Positions 7,010 through 14,236 of a DNA stretch of 24,770 nucleotides are shown in pieces. The notes below the pieces were generated by a model. It was not told the origin of the DNA. It saw only the letters and a program-made list of their open reading frames with translations, and did no database searches. The stretch lies in contig SPBW01000015.1 in NCBI GenBank assembly GCA_004525685.1, positions 1 through 24,770 of the forward strand. Reading direction: 5' to 3'. This DNA is from Candidatus Atribacteria bacterium. GTDB taxonomy: Bacteria; Bipolaricaulota; Bipolaricaulia; UBA7950; UBA9294. Made by a program: the position numbers and the translations under genes. Each line of letters begins with the position of its first letter. Within the stretch, counting starts at the first letter, position 1.

Positions 7010-7366
7010 ATGGTTCGTTGGATACTCGGCTCATTCGTTCTATCTGAGGCCGTCATCGGCTTTGTGTTAACGATCTTGCTGCTCTTGGGCAAGGCAGATC
7101 AAGCATCTGTCGTCGATGTCCTGTCGTCCACCGGCTTTTTCGTGTTCGTGTTTGGACTGCTACCGTTGCTCTCCAAGATCAGACAAAGCATGCTATATGA
7201 ACCGCAAGAGCCTCAGCCAGACGATGACCCTACGCTCAAGCAGCCGTCCAGTTCAGGTTTTCGAGCCTTCGCCAAGCTGCATGCCAATCTGTTTCGAGTC
7301 CTCCTTGTTGGTGGAATCGTGTTTGGCAATGCCTTGGGATTGTTCTATCTCACAGGAAGCTTCTAG
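7010..7366 (+). CDS. Small membrane protein, unknown function
   Basis: A 118-aa protein that I do not recognise. Hydrophobic segments lie at about residues 3-24, 35-56 and 94-114, with a hydrophilic Pro/Gln/Asp-rich linker between the second and third. The ATG at 7010 is chosen because AGAGGTGAAGGA directly precedes it. A possible -10 (TACACT, 6973-6978) lies upstream but I see no convincing -35. The following gene has the same plan (two helices, charged linker, final helix) and starts 15 nt downstream, so they are likely co-transcribed and perhaps act together. Confidence 0.65.
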   Translation: MVRWILGSFVLSEAVIGFVLTILLLLGKADQASVVDVLSSTGFFVFVFGLLPLLSKIRQSMLYEPQEPQPDDDPTLKQPSSSGFRAFAKLHANLFRVLLVGGIVFGNALGLFYLTGSF

Positions 7367-7381
7367 TCGAACGGAGGGAGC

Positions 7382-7729
7382 ATGCGCAGAACTATCAGCA
7401 GAGCGTTTGTCGCTGCACAAGCGTTTGTCGGTGTAACGCTCACAGTCTCATGGCTATTGGGGCGATGGGATCCACAGTTCATGGCCCTTCCATTGTTCGG
7501 TCTCGTCGCAATCCTTCTTGCATGCGCTCTGTTTCCTGAGTCATGGACACAGACGTCACGGAGGCTGGCGGCACAAGAGAAACCTGCAGAAGAAGACCAT
7601 CGCAGGGTAGGTCCACTTCAGCGGGCCGCTGTTGGGAACCGTTCCTCGGTCGACTGCCTCATGATTGCCGGTTTCCTTCTTGCCACAGTGCTACTCCTTT
7701 ATTTCGTTGCACCCGTGCCGATGGTCTAG
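7382..7729 (+). CDS. Small membrane protein, unknown function
   Basis: A 115-aa protein without a family I can name. Hydrophobic segments lie at about residues 9-27, 34-50 and 92-112. Between the second and third is a hydrophilic, Lys/Glu/Arg-rich stretch of about 35 residues. GGAGGG sits about 5 nt before the ATG. The architecture mirrors the preceding gene, although sequence identity is not obvious by eye; they could be old duplicates or subunits of one small membrane complex. No terminator is clear after it. Confidence 0.6.
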   Translation: MRRTISRAFVAAQAFVGVTLTVSWLLGRWDPQFMALPLFGLVAILLACALFPESWTQTSRRLAAQEKPAEEDHRRVGPLQRAAVGNRSSVDCLMIAGFLLATVLLLYFVAPVPMV

Positions 7730-8005
7730 CCTTGCTTTCGCAACTTGAGCCAATTAGGATGGGTTCATCAACGACGTCCCAACGGGACGGCAAGGGGGTG
7801 AATCGCATGATGAATCTACGAACGTCAGCGGTCACTCTCTATGGTTTGAACCTCTAGCATCACGCGAGGTAGTCCAACCTGACAACACACTCGTGCTAGC
7901 TCATGATGAGTGATCGCTGACCTCCCAATCTTGATCGGAGGTCACATGAATCAACGACTACCTAAAGGCTCCCTAGCACGGCCTGCGATAACGGCGGATG
8001 CCAAG
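7730..8005 (+). other. Non-coding stretch with two inverted repeats and a tiny reading frame
   Basis: No standard gene is seen. A short perfect hairpin CGTCCC-AAC-GGGACG lies at 7775-7789. It is followed by AAGGGGGTGA and an ATG (7807) opening a 16-codon frame ending at 7857; whether this is translated is unknown. At 7918-7944 an 8-bp perfect inverted repeat, TGACCTCC and GGAGGTCA, is separated by 11 bases. Neither repeat has a following T run, so they are not convincing terminators. Confidence 0.3.
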
Positions 8006-8059
8006 AGGTCACGTCCTGTCAAGTGGTGTAACGGCATCTCTCCATCTTCGTCATGCTGA
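7946..8059 (+). pseudogene. Short reading frame cut by the IS256-type end (possible truncated gene)
   Basis: An ATG at 7946 follows GGAGG (7937-7941) by 4 nt and opens a 37-codon frame starting MNQRLPKGSLARPAITADAK. After about 20 codons it runs into the presumed terminal repeat of the IS256-type remnant and stops at 8059. It could be the 5' end of a gene interrupted by the insertion, or chance. The ribosome site is the right arm of the 7918-7944 inverted repeat, so a hairpin would hide it. Confidence 0.25.
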
Positions 8060-8640
8060 TCAGGCAACGAGCTGCTCGATCAACACCGGTTCCTCCTCCA
8101 ACTCAAGCTCAGCCGTTGGGATATTACCTCCTGCTGCTTGTACTTCCTCCAGAGCACCAACCGACATGTAGCGGCGTGTAACCATCCACTCGTCGTTGTA
8201 CTCACCGAGAACAGCCCCGATCAGCCGGATGATCGCTTGCCGATTCGGGAAGATCCCCACCACGTCGCTACGTCGCCGGATCTCTCGGTTTAGCCGCTCC
8301 TGCGGGTTGTTGGACCAAATCTGGCGCCACACCGACTGCGGGAACGTGGTGAACGCCAAGATGTCCTCCGAAGCCGTCCTGTAGCATCTCCGCTGCTTTG
8401 GGGAAGCGCCGTTCCAGCTCCTCACAGACTCGCTCGTGTTGTGCCCATACTTCCTTGTTCGTCGGCTGAGCGAAGATCGAGCGGACGAGTGTGGCAACCA
8501 ATCCCTGAGAGTTCTTGGGTACCTTCGTGAGCAGATTCCGCATGAAGTGGGTCCGACAGCGTTGCCAGCAGCAACCGGGAAGCTCTGCAGCAATCGCCGA
8601 CTTAAGCCCGCTGTGGGCGTCCGAAGTAACCAGTTTCACA
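8060..8640 (-). pseudogene. IS256-family (Mutator-type) transposase, 5'-truncated and frameshifted
   Basis: Only the C-terminal half of the transposase remains. From the junction the frame reads VKLVTSDAHSGLKSAIAAEL, then QRCRTHFMRNLLTKVP (the family's C-x2-H element) up to AAEMLQD. A frameshift at about 8375-8378 moves the rest to another frame: ASEDILAFTTFPQSVWRQIW, NNPQERLNREIRRR and VVGIFPN, all hallmarks of the IS256 family, ending at 8060. The N-terminal domain and first catalytic aspartate are missing, so it is inactive. Confidence 0.88.
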
Positions 8641-9499
8641 CTCCTCCTCCAAGCTGCGCACATCCGCAAGACGTAGCTCCGTCACGAGTCGATCCTGGAA
8701 CGTTCCTGCCATACCGTTCCACCCTCCCCTTGGCCTGCGGGCTCCACGCAAACACCTGCTCAATCCCAAGCTCGCGCATCGCTCGCCCAAACTGTGTCGG
8801 TTTCCTCTCCTCCGCAGCAAGTTCCTCATCCCTCTTCTCCCGGCGTTGGTGGGTGCACCAAAAGACGCCGTGATGATCACTGTACAACGCCAGAGGAATC
8901 CTTTTACGCTCGATGATCCTCCACAACAGCCGGAAGTAGCCGTGGCCATCCTCCAGCGGGTGAAACAGCGCTCCAGGGACCGTTCCCGTGGCGTCATCGA
9001 CCGCCAGCAGTAACGCCACTTGCGGCCCTCGCTTTTCCAACCAATGGTGGATGCTACCGTCAACCTGGAGGAGCATCCCCTCCTGCGGGAACCGTCATCG
9101 GCGTACTCGATGCCGTGGAGGCTGACGCTGTCGTGGGCTTGTGATCCCCGCGCTCAACACGATGGTTCGCACCGTCGACCGCGAGAGATCGATGCCCTCC
9201 CGTTCTTCGAGTAGCTCCGTGAGATGGGTGTAGTTCACGCCGCCATACCTCGTTCGGGCCAACTCAATCATCTGCCGGACGATCTCCGTCACGGTTGCAT
9301 TCGCTGGACGACGGCCTCGATTGCCGTGTGCGACAGTAGCAGATCCCTGCTTCCGGTACGCTGCTAGCATCCGCCATGTGTGCCGCTCGCTCACCCCAAG
9401 AACCATCGCTTCCTCACTCGCTCGTAGTTGGCCCTCCAACACGCGATTGAGCGTCTCTAGTCTCGGCTGCTCCTTCTGGCTCAACATCAGTCCTTTCAT
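8641..9499 (-). pseudogene. ISNCY/IS1202-type DDE transposase, broken by a stop, a frameshift and truncation
   Basis: The 5' part (9499-9095) encodes a helix-turn-helix N-terminus, MLSQKEQPRLETLNRVLEG, with GVSERHTWRMLAAYRKQG and ANATVTEIVRQMIELARTRY. An in-frame TGA at 9095-9097 interrupts it. The same frame resumes with PQEGMLLQVDGSIHHW, the first Asp of the integrase core, then LLLAVDDATG, LYSDHHGVFW and SPQAKGRVER with the final Glu. A frameshift at about 8700-8715 separates this from GTFQDRLVTELRLADVRSLEE, where the gene is cut at the junction with the IS256 remnant. All three catalytic acids can be read across the fragments, but the gene is dead. Confidence 0.88.
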
Positions 9500-9523
9500 C
9501 GGACTGACATTTTCCCACGACAG

Positions 9524-9622
9524 CTACCTACTGACGGATTCGCTTGTCAACGACAGCATGATCCCGAAAATGAGGCCGCACGCCAGCAACAACACACGTG
9601 TCCCACATCGATGTCGATCCAT
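9524..9622 (-). pseudogene. Truncated gene for an exported protein, cut by the ISNCY-type element
   Basis: On the minus strand an ATG at 9620-9622 is preceded by a strong AGGGAGGAT site. The frame encodes 32 residues, MDRHRCGTRVLLLACGLIFG and so on, which reads like a signal peptide or membrane anchor (basic start, hydrophobic core). It stops at 9524, a base away from the presumed end of the insertion sequence. The combination of a good ribosome site, signal-like start and abrupt end at the element suggests a gene whose remainder was lost. Its identity cannot be recovered. Confidence 0.5.
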
Positions 9623-9639
9623 ACAATCCTCCCTGGCAT

Positions 9640-9903
9640 GCTATCGGCTTTATCTTCTCTGCAAGGATCCTACCTCCAGGTCTTGAGGTTTCCATGAACC
9701 AGACCGTGCCACGGCACTTGGAGCCCGTATCAGGTACAAGGTTCGCAGTTCAGGGAGAGGCAGGCCTTGCGGGATGAATCGTCGTCGCCACTGGATCTTA
9801 GATCGGGGAGACAAGAAGAGAAGGCGGTTTAGGAAGAAGCGAGTGATGGGAACTCTTGCGCTTCGGTCCATCGAGAGGAGTGCAGTCTGCGAGATCGCGA
9901 GCG
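9640..9903 (-). other. Intergenic stretch without a recognisable gene
   Basis: A minus-strand frame of 73 codons (9650-9871, Arg/Leu-rich) is present but has no family, no convincing ribosome site and an unnatural composition. I see no tRNA, RNase P, SRP or 6S RNA features. It may be residue of genes lost around the insertion sequences. Confidence 0.3.
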
Positions 9904-9928
9904 AAGGCCCCGGGTATCCCGGGGCCTT
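9904..9928. terminator. Strong GC-rich hairpin, probable bidirectional terminator
   Basis: A perfect 11-bp stem AAGGCCCCGGG / CCCGGGGCCTT with a 3-nt loop TAT. It lies 36 bp beyond the stop of the minus-strand gene ending at 9965. A T-rich run (CCTTTCGTTT) follows only on the plus strand; on the minus strand the stem is followed by just two T. Termination of the TatT-like gene is the likely role. Confidence 0.75.
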
Positions 9929-9964
9929 CCTTTCGTTTCCGTGCGAGATCCAGTCCTCTATGGC

Positions 9965-10891
9965 CTACAGATGCTCGCTTACTTCTTCCAGGAGCTGTTG
10001 CGCGTAGGCTTGCGAATATGCGTTCATCAGTGTGTAGGTCTCGCCGATCTCGTCGTCGAGGACGCTCTGAAGCACACGCGCTGCATCTTCCCAATGCCCT
10101 TCCGGCATCAGGTAGTACTCGGCGAAGAACGTGCGGTTCTCGAAGTACGCGGAAGCGTCAGGCACCATCTCTCCCGCATCCGTTCCCGAGCAGAAATCCG
10201 GCTCATCGACGACGTGGCACAGATAGTAAAGCGCCAGTTGAACGTCTCGACCGAACAGGCCGGGAAGCTGCTCATAGTACCCTCCGAACGATCGGTAGGG
10301 ACCACCAGAAGTGAACGTCGGATCGAGTCCCAGCACACGATTCGTGAGCATCTCGCTCTTGGCGGGAACGCCGGCGAACACGGCGGCCATCTTGTTCTCT
10401 TTCGAGGCACGGAGCCAGTTGGCGTTCATCCAATAGAGCGCACGGATGTCCGTCTCTGCGGCGACGGAGTCGTCGAAGCGTCCGCCGGTCTGATCATTGA
10501 ACTCGGGATTCATGCGCAGGCTCTTGAATCCCCAGTGCTTACCGGCGCGGAAGATGGGATACCCTTCTTCGTCGTTCTCGGTGAACACGTTCGCCAGCGT
10601 GTAGTACGCTTGCGAGAGCTTGTTCACGACTTCCTTGAGGGAGAGGTCGATCACGAGTGCACCAACCGCTTCTTCGCTGTCTTCGTTCAGATTGTCCGGC
10701 GCCCCGACTCCGACTTTCATCGCGACAATGATCTCTTCGAGCTGAGCTTTCCCGGCATCTGAGTACTCAATCATGATCTGATCGTTGACGAAGAACGAGA
10801 GCGCCGTCTCCAAGTCCATCGCCTGGGCGAGCAGAGCAACGCCGCCAAGAGCCACAACCAGCACCGTAGTAAACAACAACAGTTTCCTCAT
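9965..10891 (-). CDS. Secreted TRAP-transporter T-component (TatT)-like protein
   Basis: A 308-aa protein with a clear signal peptide (MRKLLLFTTVLVVALGGVAL, likely cleavage after LAQA), so periplasmic. The helical remainder resembles the TatT family of TPR-like periplasmic proteins associated with TRAP transporters. It shows HWGFKSLRMNPEF, ALYWMNANW, GLDPTFTSGGPYRSFGGYYE and AEYYLMPEGHWEDAARVLQS, in the family order. A pair of cysteines, C-x8-C, lies at CHVVDEPDFC. The start is fixed by AGGAGG 9 nt upstream. No TRAP permease or substrate-binding gene is next to it; its only relative is the tandem neighbour at 10996-11940, which shares the same landmarks. TatT assignment is from motif pattern and should be tested by profile search. 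Confidence 0.62.
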   Translation of the reverse strand: MRKLLLFTTVLVVALGGVALLAQAMDLETALSFFVNDQIMIEYSDAGKAQLEEIIVAMKVGVGAPDNLNEDSEEAVGALVIDLSLKEVVNKLSQAYYTLANVFTENDEEGYPIFRAGKHWGFKSLRMNPEFNDQTGGRFDDSVAAETDIRALYWMNANWLRASKENKMAAVFAGVPAKSEMLTNRVLGLDPTFTSGGPYRSFGGYYEQLPGLFGRDVQLALYYLCHVVDEPDFCSGTDAGEMVPDASAYFENRTFFAEYYLMPEGHWEDAARVLQSVLDDEIGETYTLMNAYSQAYAQQLLEEVSEHL

Positions 10892-10924
10892 TTTCTTCGA
10901 CCTCCTGGAGGGGGAATTGGGCTC

Positions 10925-10953
10925 ACTATACCGAAACCCAAGGAGTTCAACAA
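10925..10953 (-). promoter_or_regulatory. Promoter of the first TatT-like gene
   Basis: Minus strand TTGTTG (10948-10953), 17 bp, TATAGT (10925-10930). A weak 6-bp hairpin (10973-10994) just upstream may end transcription of the neighbouring gene, so the two paralogs are probably transcribed separately. Confidence 0.55.
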
Positions 10954-10995
10954 TCCCTCGGATGGGGCAAGCAAACGGCAATCCAGCTCCGTTTC

Positions 10996-11940
10996 TTACA
11001 AGTGTTTCGAGACCTCTTCCAACAGATTGGTCGCGAGTTCGACACTGTTGGCGTTGTAGAGTGCGAACCGTTCCGTCATCTCGTCATCTAGGATGCTTTG
11101 CAACACTCGCGCCGCTTCATCCCACAACCCCTTCTCCATCAAGTAGTACTCGGCAAAGATGAGCCGGTTCTCGAAGTACTCGTCGACGTCATCCGCAATG
11201 GGGCAATCTCCACACGCTTGACAGTAGCCGGGTTCATTGATCACAGGGCAGACATAGGACAATGCACGCGGCAGGTTCTGTCCATACGCGTAAAGGGGGA
11301 TTGGGGGCAACCCGCCCCAGAATGCTGCCAACGCGCGATAGGGACCATTGGCCGAATACGTCGGCTCAACATCAAACACGCGCTCAATCAACGCTTCCAG
11401 TTTGGGCACATCGTTACGAGCTATTGCTGCCAATGGCTCGTATTCATCCTTGCGAGACCAGTTCCCATAGGTCCAGAACATTGCCGCGACATCGGTCTCC
11501 AGATTGACTGCCTCAATGAACCCGTGCTGCACTTTCTCAGTGGCGAATGCTGAGGACATGCGAAGGCTGGTCAGTCCCCAGTACTGGCCACGGACAAAAG
11601 CCGTCTTCTTGGCATCATCGTCAGCCAAGAACACGTCTCCCCAGGTGTAGTACCCCTGCGCAAGCGCATTGACCCACGGCTTCTTGTCGAGGTCGATATC
11701 AAGGTCCATGTAGGCGGCTTCGTCGTTGTGATCGAAAAGCACCGACACCCCTAGCGCTGATTCAAGAACCTCGAGCGCTGATTCCAGTGCGAGGCGGCCT
11801 TCTTCTGAGCGAAGAACGGCAACGTCCTGGCCTACTGGGAACAAGGCCAACGCATCGGAGATCTCTTCTTCTGTGACGCTGTACGCAAGCGCAGAGAACA
11901 GAAGAACAAGCAGTGAACATGCTAACAGTCGCTTTGCCAT
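10996..11940 (-). CDS. Secreted TRAP-transporter T-component (TatT)-like protein, paralog
   Basis: A 314-aa protein with a signal peptide (MAKRLLACSLLVLLFSALAY). It shares the layout of the adjacent 9965-10891 product: QYWGLTSLRMSSAF, AAMFWTYGNWSR, DVEPTYSANGPYRALAAFWG, ENRLIFAEYYLMEKGLWDEA and a near-identical end, NLLEEVSKHL versus QLLEEVSEHL. This indicates tandem duplication followed by strong divergence. Where the neighbour has C-x8-C, this copy has C-x8-C-x2-C-x2-C (CPVINEPGYCQACGDC), which could hold a metal or two disulfides. AGAGGGGG lies before the ATG at 11940. Function is inferred from the TatT resemblance only. Confidence 0.62.
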   Translation of the reverse strand: MAKRLLACSLLVLLFSALAYSVTEEEISDALALFPVGQDVAVLRSEEGRLALESALEVLESALGVSVLFDHNDEAAYMDLDIDLDKKPWVNALAQGYYTWGDVFLADDDAKKTAFVRGQYWGLTSLRMSSAFATEKVQHGFIEAVNLETDVAAMFWTYGNWSRKDEYEPLAAIARNDVPKLEALIERVFDVEPTYSANGPYRALAAFWGGLPPIPLYAYGQNLPRALSYVCPVINEPGYCQACGDCPIADDVDEYFENRLIFAEYYLMEKGLWDEAARVLQSILDDEMTERFALYNANSVELATNLLEEVSKHL

Positions 11941-11967
11941 AGGCGAACCCCCTCTGTTGCTGCTATC

Positions 11968-11996
11968 ACTATGAGGGCATCCGCCCACGCAATCAA
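11968..11996 (-). promoter_or_regulatory. Promoter of the second TatT-like gene
   Basis: Minus strand TTGATT (11991-11996), 17 bp, CATAGT (11968-11973). The leader of about 20-25 nt contains the AGAGGGGG ribosome site. Consensus match by eye. Confidence 0.45.
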
Positions 11997-12135
11997 GTGC
12001 GACGCCGCATCAGACAATCTCCTTGGTGCATCGAGTCAGGCAGCATCCGGGCCAACACAAGTGAAGTGGCTTGTCATTCGGGGATTTGATATCCTTGCAA
12101 ACGAATTCCGATGACATGGAAGGAGGGAATCGATT

Positions 12136-12312
12136 ATGGCAACGGTAGATAAAGATCTCTGCGTTGGCTGTGGACTCTGCCCACAGGCTTGTGCCGACGT
12201 ATTTGAAATGCAGGATGATGGCAAGGCCGGAATCATAGATGGTGCTGACGCGAGCGCCGCATGTGTTCAGGATGCCGTCGATCAGTGCCCCGTTGGGGCC
12301 ATCGAAGCCTAG
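12136..12312 (+). CDS. Ferredoxin, single [4Fe-4S] cluster (Thermotoga-type)
   Basis: A 58-aa electron carrier, MATVDKDLCVGCGLCPQACA and so on, ending CPVGAIEA. The cluster ligands are C9, C12 and C15 in CVGCGLC plus the distal Cys in DQCPVGAI. Two further Cys, C19 and the one in AACVQD, sit where the Thermotoga maritima ferredoxin has its disulfide. The usual CPDVF after the first motif is CADVF here. The start is supported by AGGAGGG (12121-12127). The gene stands alone, ends in a strong terminator, and is consistent with an anaerobic metabolism; the partner enzymes are not in the window. Confidence 0.93.
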   Translation: MATVDKDLCVGCGLCPQACADVFEMQDDGKAGIIDGADASAACVQDAVDQCPVGAIEA

Positions 12313-12320
12313 TCTTTATG

Positions 12321-12350
12321 TGCGGGGAATCGCGTCACGGGTTCCCCGCA
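12321..12350 (+). terminator. Terminator after the ferredoxin gene
   Basis: Stem TGCGGGGAA / TTCCCCGCA (9 perfect pairs, extendable by a T-G and a C-G pair) followed by TTCTCT, starting 9 nt after the stop codon. The sequence is a typical intrinsic terminator apart from the imperfect T run. Confidence 0.75.
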
Positions 12351-12404
12351 TTCTCTAGCTCTTGCGCTGCATCAAGCTCTCCTCTACTAAAGAAACCAAT
12401 GCAA

Positions 12405-12433
12405 TTGCCTGGATGCCTTCGTAGCGTTAGGAT
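12405..12433 (+). promoter_or_regulatory. Promoter upstream of the patatin-like gene
   Basis: TTGCCT (12405-12410), 17 bp, TAGGAT (12428-12433). The predicted transcription start is about 12440, only 8 nt before the TTG start codon, with GGGGTG in between. Confidence 0.45.
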
Positions 12434-12447
12434 GGGCGGGGTGAATT

Positions 12448-13314
12448 TTGAATAGGGCGAAGATCGGACTGGCTCTGTCAAGCGGTGGAGCACGCGGCTC
12501 GGCGCACGTGGGTGTATTGCGGGTTCTCGAAGAAGCAGGCATCGCGCCTGATATCATTGTCGGTGCCTCCATGGGCGCTGAACTGGGGGGCGCCTATGCT
12601 GCTGGTGTCCCCATCTCAACCTTGGAAGACATGTGGCAATCGACCTCGTTTGCCCGTGTGGCTAAGTCCTTGCTTCCTACATTGCCTTGGTCAGGATGGA
12701 GTTCGGGCAATGCCGTCCGCCGATTCCTCAAGGATCTGGTCGGCGATCGCCTCATCGAGGATCTTCCGATACCCTTTGCCGCTGTCGTAACAGATCTGGA
12801 ATCGGGATTTCCGCTTGCACTTACAGAAGGCTCATTGGTAGAGGCTATTCGCGCCAGCCTTTCGGTTCCGGGGTTGTTCACACCCGTGTGGCTCAACGGG
12901 CATCTGTGCATCGATGGTGGCGTCTCTAATCCTCTCCCCGTCGACACGGCTCGCGCCCTTGGCGCAGACGTGGTCATTGCCGTCGATGTTCTCGTTGAAC
13001 CGTCTGAGGTCAAGCTCTCGGGGATTCCCGCGATCGATCTTCGCGAGCTACGGTTGGGGATTGCTAGTGGAAGTAGTTCATCGTTCATCGACCCTCAGCG
13101 CTATGCCCCGAGCGTGTTTAACGTATTGCTCCAGATGTCCACGGTATTCCAGAAGCGGCTTTGCGACGCACGACTGGCTCAATTTCCTCCCGACATCCTC
13201 ATTCGGCCGGACTTCTCCCTGGATCCCCCCTGCTACAGCCGTGTGGGTTGCGGGATCACGGCGGGGCAACTGGCCGCTCGCCGTGCACTGCCTGATATTC
13301 TCCGTATGCTTTGA
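12448..13314 (+). CDS. Patatin-like phospholipase / lipid acyl hydrolase (RssA/YlbK type)
   Basis: A 288-aa serine lipase-fold protein. The oxyanion motif is SSGGARGSAHVGVL (residues 10-23), the nucleophile is S41 in GASMG, and the dyad aspartate is D156 in CIDGGVSNPLP. These are the complete Ser-Asp catalytic features of bacterial patatins, which hydrolyse phospholipids or acyl chains; the substrate is unknown. No signal peptide, so it is cytoplasmic or membrane-associated. The start is TTG at 12448: it gives the usual short lead MNRAKIGLALSSGG, and the upstream in-frame GTG is not available. GGGGTG lies 4 nt away. The EamA gene follows after 40 nt, so both may form an operon with sahH. Confidence 0.92.
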   Translation: MNRAKIGLALSSGGARGSAHVGVLRVLEEAGIAPDIIVGASMGAELGGAYAAGVPISTLEDMWQSTSFARVAKSLLPTLPWSGWSSGNAVRRFLKDLVGDRLIEDLPIPFAAVVTDLESGFPLALTEGSLVEAIRASLSVPGLFTPVWLNGHLCIDGGVSNPLPVDTARALGADVVIAVDVLVEPSEVKLSGIPAIDLRELRLGIASGSSSSFIDPQRYAPSVFNVLLQMSTVFQKRLCDARLAQFPPDILIRPDFSLDPPCYSRVGCGITAGQLAARRALPDILRML

Positions 13315-13354
13315 CGTGGCCGCATTTCGCGCCAGCCTAAGAGAGGGAGGGTTG

Positions 13355-14236
13355 ATGGACCAAGGCAGGCTACTGTATCCGAGAATGGTACTGGGCATCA
13401 TTGCCGTGTCGTTCGGCGCCATCTTCGTTCGGTTCGCATCAGATGCAAGTCCCCTTGCGATTTCGGCCTGGAGATTGTCCATTGCCGCCATCCTTCTCAT
13501 TCCCATTGCGTGGATGCGAAGAACCCACTCGCTGACCCCAAGGATGGTCCTGTGGTGCGTGGCGTCAGGTGCGGCGCTGGCCCTGCATTTCATCCTCTGG
13601 ATTTCTTCGCTGTCCTTTACCTCTGTTGCGAGCTCAGTTCTCTTCGTTACCACACATCCTCTCTTCGTCGGGATGGCTTCGTATGTGCTGCTCAAAGAAC
13701 GCCCAACTCGAGCGCTACTCATCGGCGTCTTCGTCGCGCTCGTTGGTGGCTCGTTGATCGCTGTGGGAGATCTGCGACTTGCCGGGCAAGCACTACGCGG
13801 TGATTTGCTAGCGGTTGGTGGTGGGTTGATGGCAGCCATCTACTTCATGATCGGTAGACACGTTCGCCAGACTGTATCTGCCACAGAGTATGCGGCTGTG
13901 ACGTATGGAACAGCCGCCATCTTCGTACTTGCCCTATGCGCGATCACGCAAACGCCTGTGCTGGGATTCTCGGGCCCGACGTTTCGATACCTCATTCTGT
14001 TGGCGTTGATTCCCCAGCTTCTCGGGCACTCGACATTCAATTGGGCATTGAAGCACCTTCCTGCGACACACGTATCTATTCTTATTCTGGGAGAGCCCGT
14101 CGCGTCAGGGTTTCTCGCTCTCCTGTTCTTCCGCGAGATCCCGACAGGGTTGAACCTGGTCGGAGCGGCGCTGATACTCGGCGGCATCTACCTGAGTCTT
14201 GCCAACAAGGAGCGATCTCATGTCCATCCATCTTGA
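13355..14236 (+). CDS. EamA-family transporter (drug/metabolite transporter superfamily)
   Basis: A 293-aa integral membrane protein with about ten hydrophobic helices in two homologous halves, the EamA/DMT arrangement. Recognisable points are SFGAIFVRFASDASPLAISA and the first-half end with FVTTHPLFVGMASYVLLKERP, mirrored in the second half by ILGEPVASGFLALLFFREIP. DMT proteins export or import amino acids, nucleosides and other small metabolites; the substrate cannot be told. The start at 13355 is preceded by GAGAGGGAGGG. It overlaps sahH by 17 nt, suggesting co-expression and possibly a role related to adenosine, homocysteine or another metabolite of the methyl cycle, which is inference. 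Confidence 0.92.
   Translation: MDQGRLLYPRMVLGIIAVSFGAIFVRFASDASPLAISAWRLSIAAILLIPIAWMRRTHSLTPRMVLWCVASGAALALHFILWISSLSFTSVASSVLFVTTHPLFVGMASYVLLKERPTRALLIGVFVALVGGSLIAVGDLRLAGQALRGDLLAVGGGLMAAIYFMIGRHVRQTVSATEYAAVTYGTAAIFVLALCAITQTPVLGFSGPTFRYLILLALIPQLLGHSTFNWALKHLPATHVSILILGEPVASGFLALLFFREIPTGLNLVGAALILGGIYLSLANKERSHVHPS

Larger units (their letters stand above)
8006..9523 (-). mobile_element. Mosaic of two degenerate insertion sequences
   Basis: Two unrelated transposase remnants, both on the minus strand, are fused at about 8640/8641. The left part is an IS256-type element whose downstream end survives: a candidate terminal repeat is at about 8010-8040, with the GTGTAAC core. The right part is an ISNCY/IS1202-type element whose upstream end survives; the stretch at 9503-9523 just before its transposase is a candidate terminal repeat. 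The opposite ends of both elements are missing at the junction, as expected if a deletion joined neighbouring copies. The outer boundaries are estimates. Confidence 0.7.

Noticed and set aside
7807..7857. 16-codon frame after AAGGGGGTGA
   Set aside because: Good ribosome site but too short to judge without conservation; noted only in the region description.
9735..9760. GGTTCGCAGTTC, resembling a tRNA T-arm
   Set aside because: The matching stem, acceptor and anticodon arms are not present, so no tRNA can be folded.
9774..10314. Plus-strand Arg/Ser-rich frames across the terminator and the TatT-like gene
   Set aside because: They run through a perfect terminator hairpin and antisense to a gene with signal peptide, promoter and ribosome site.
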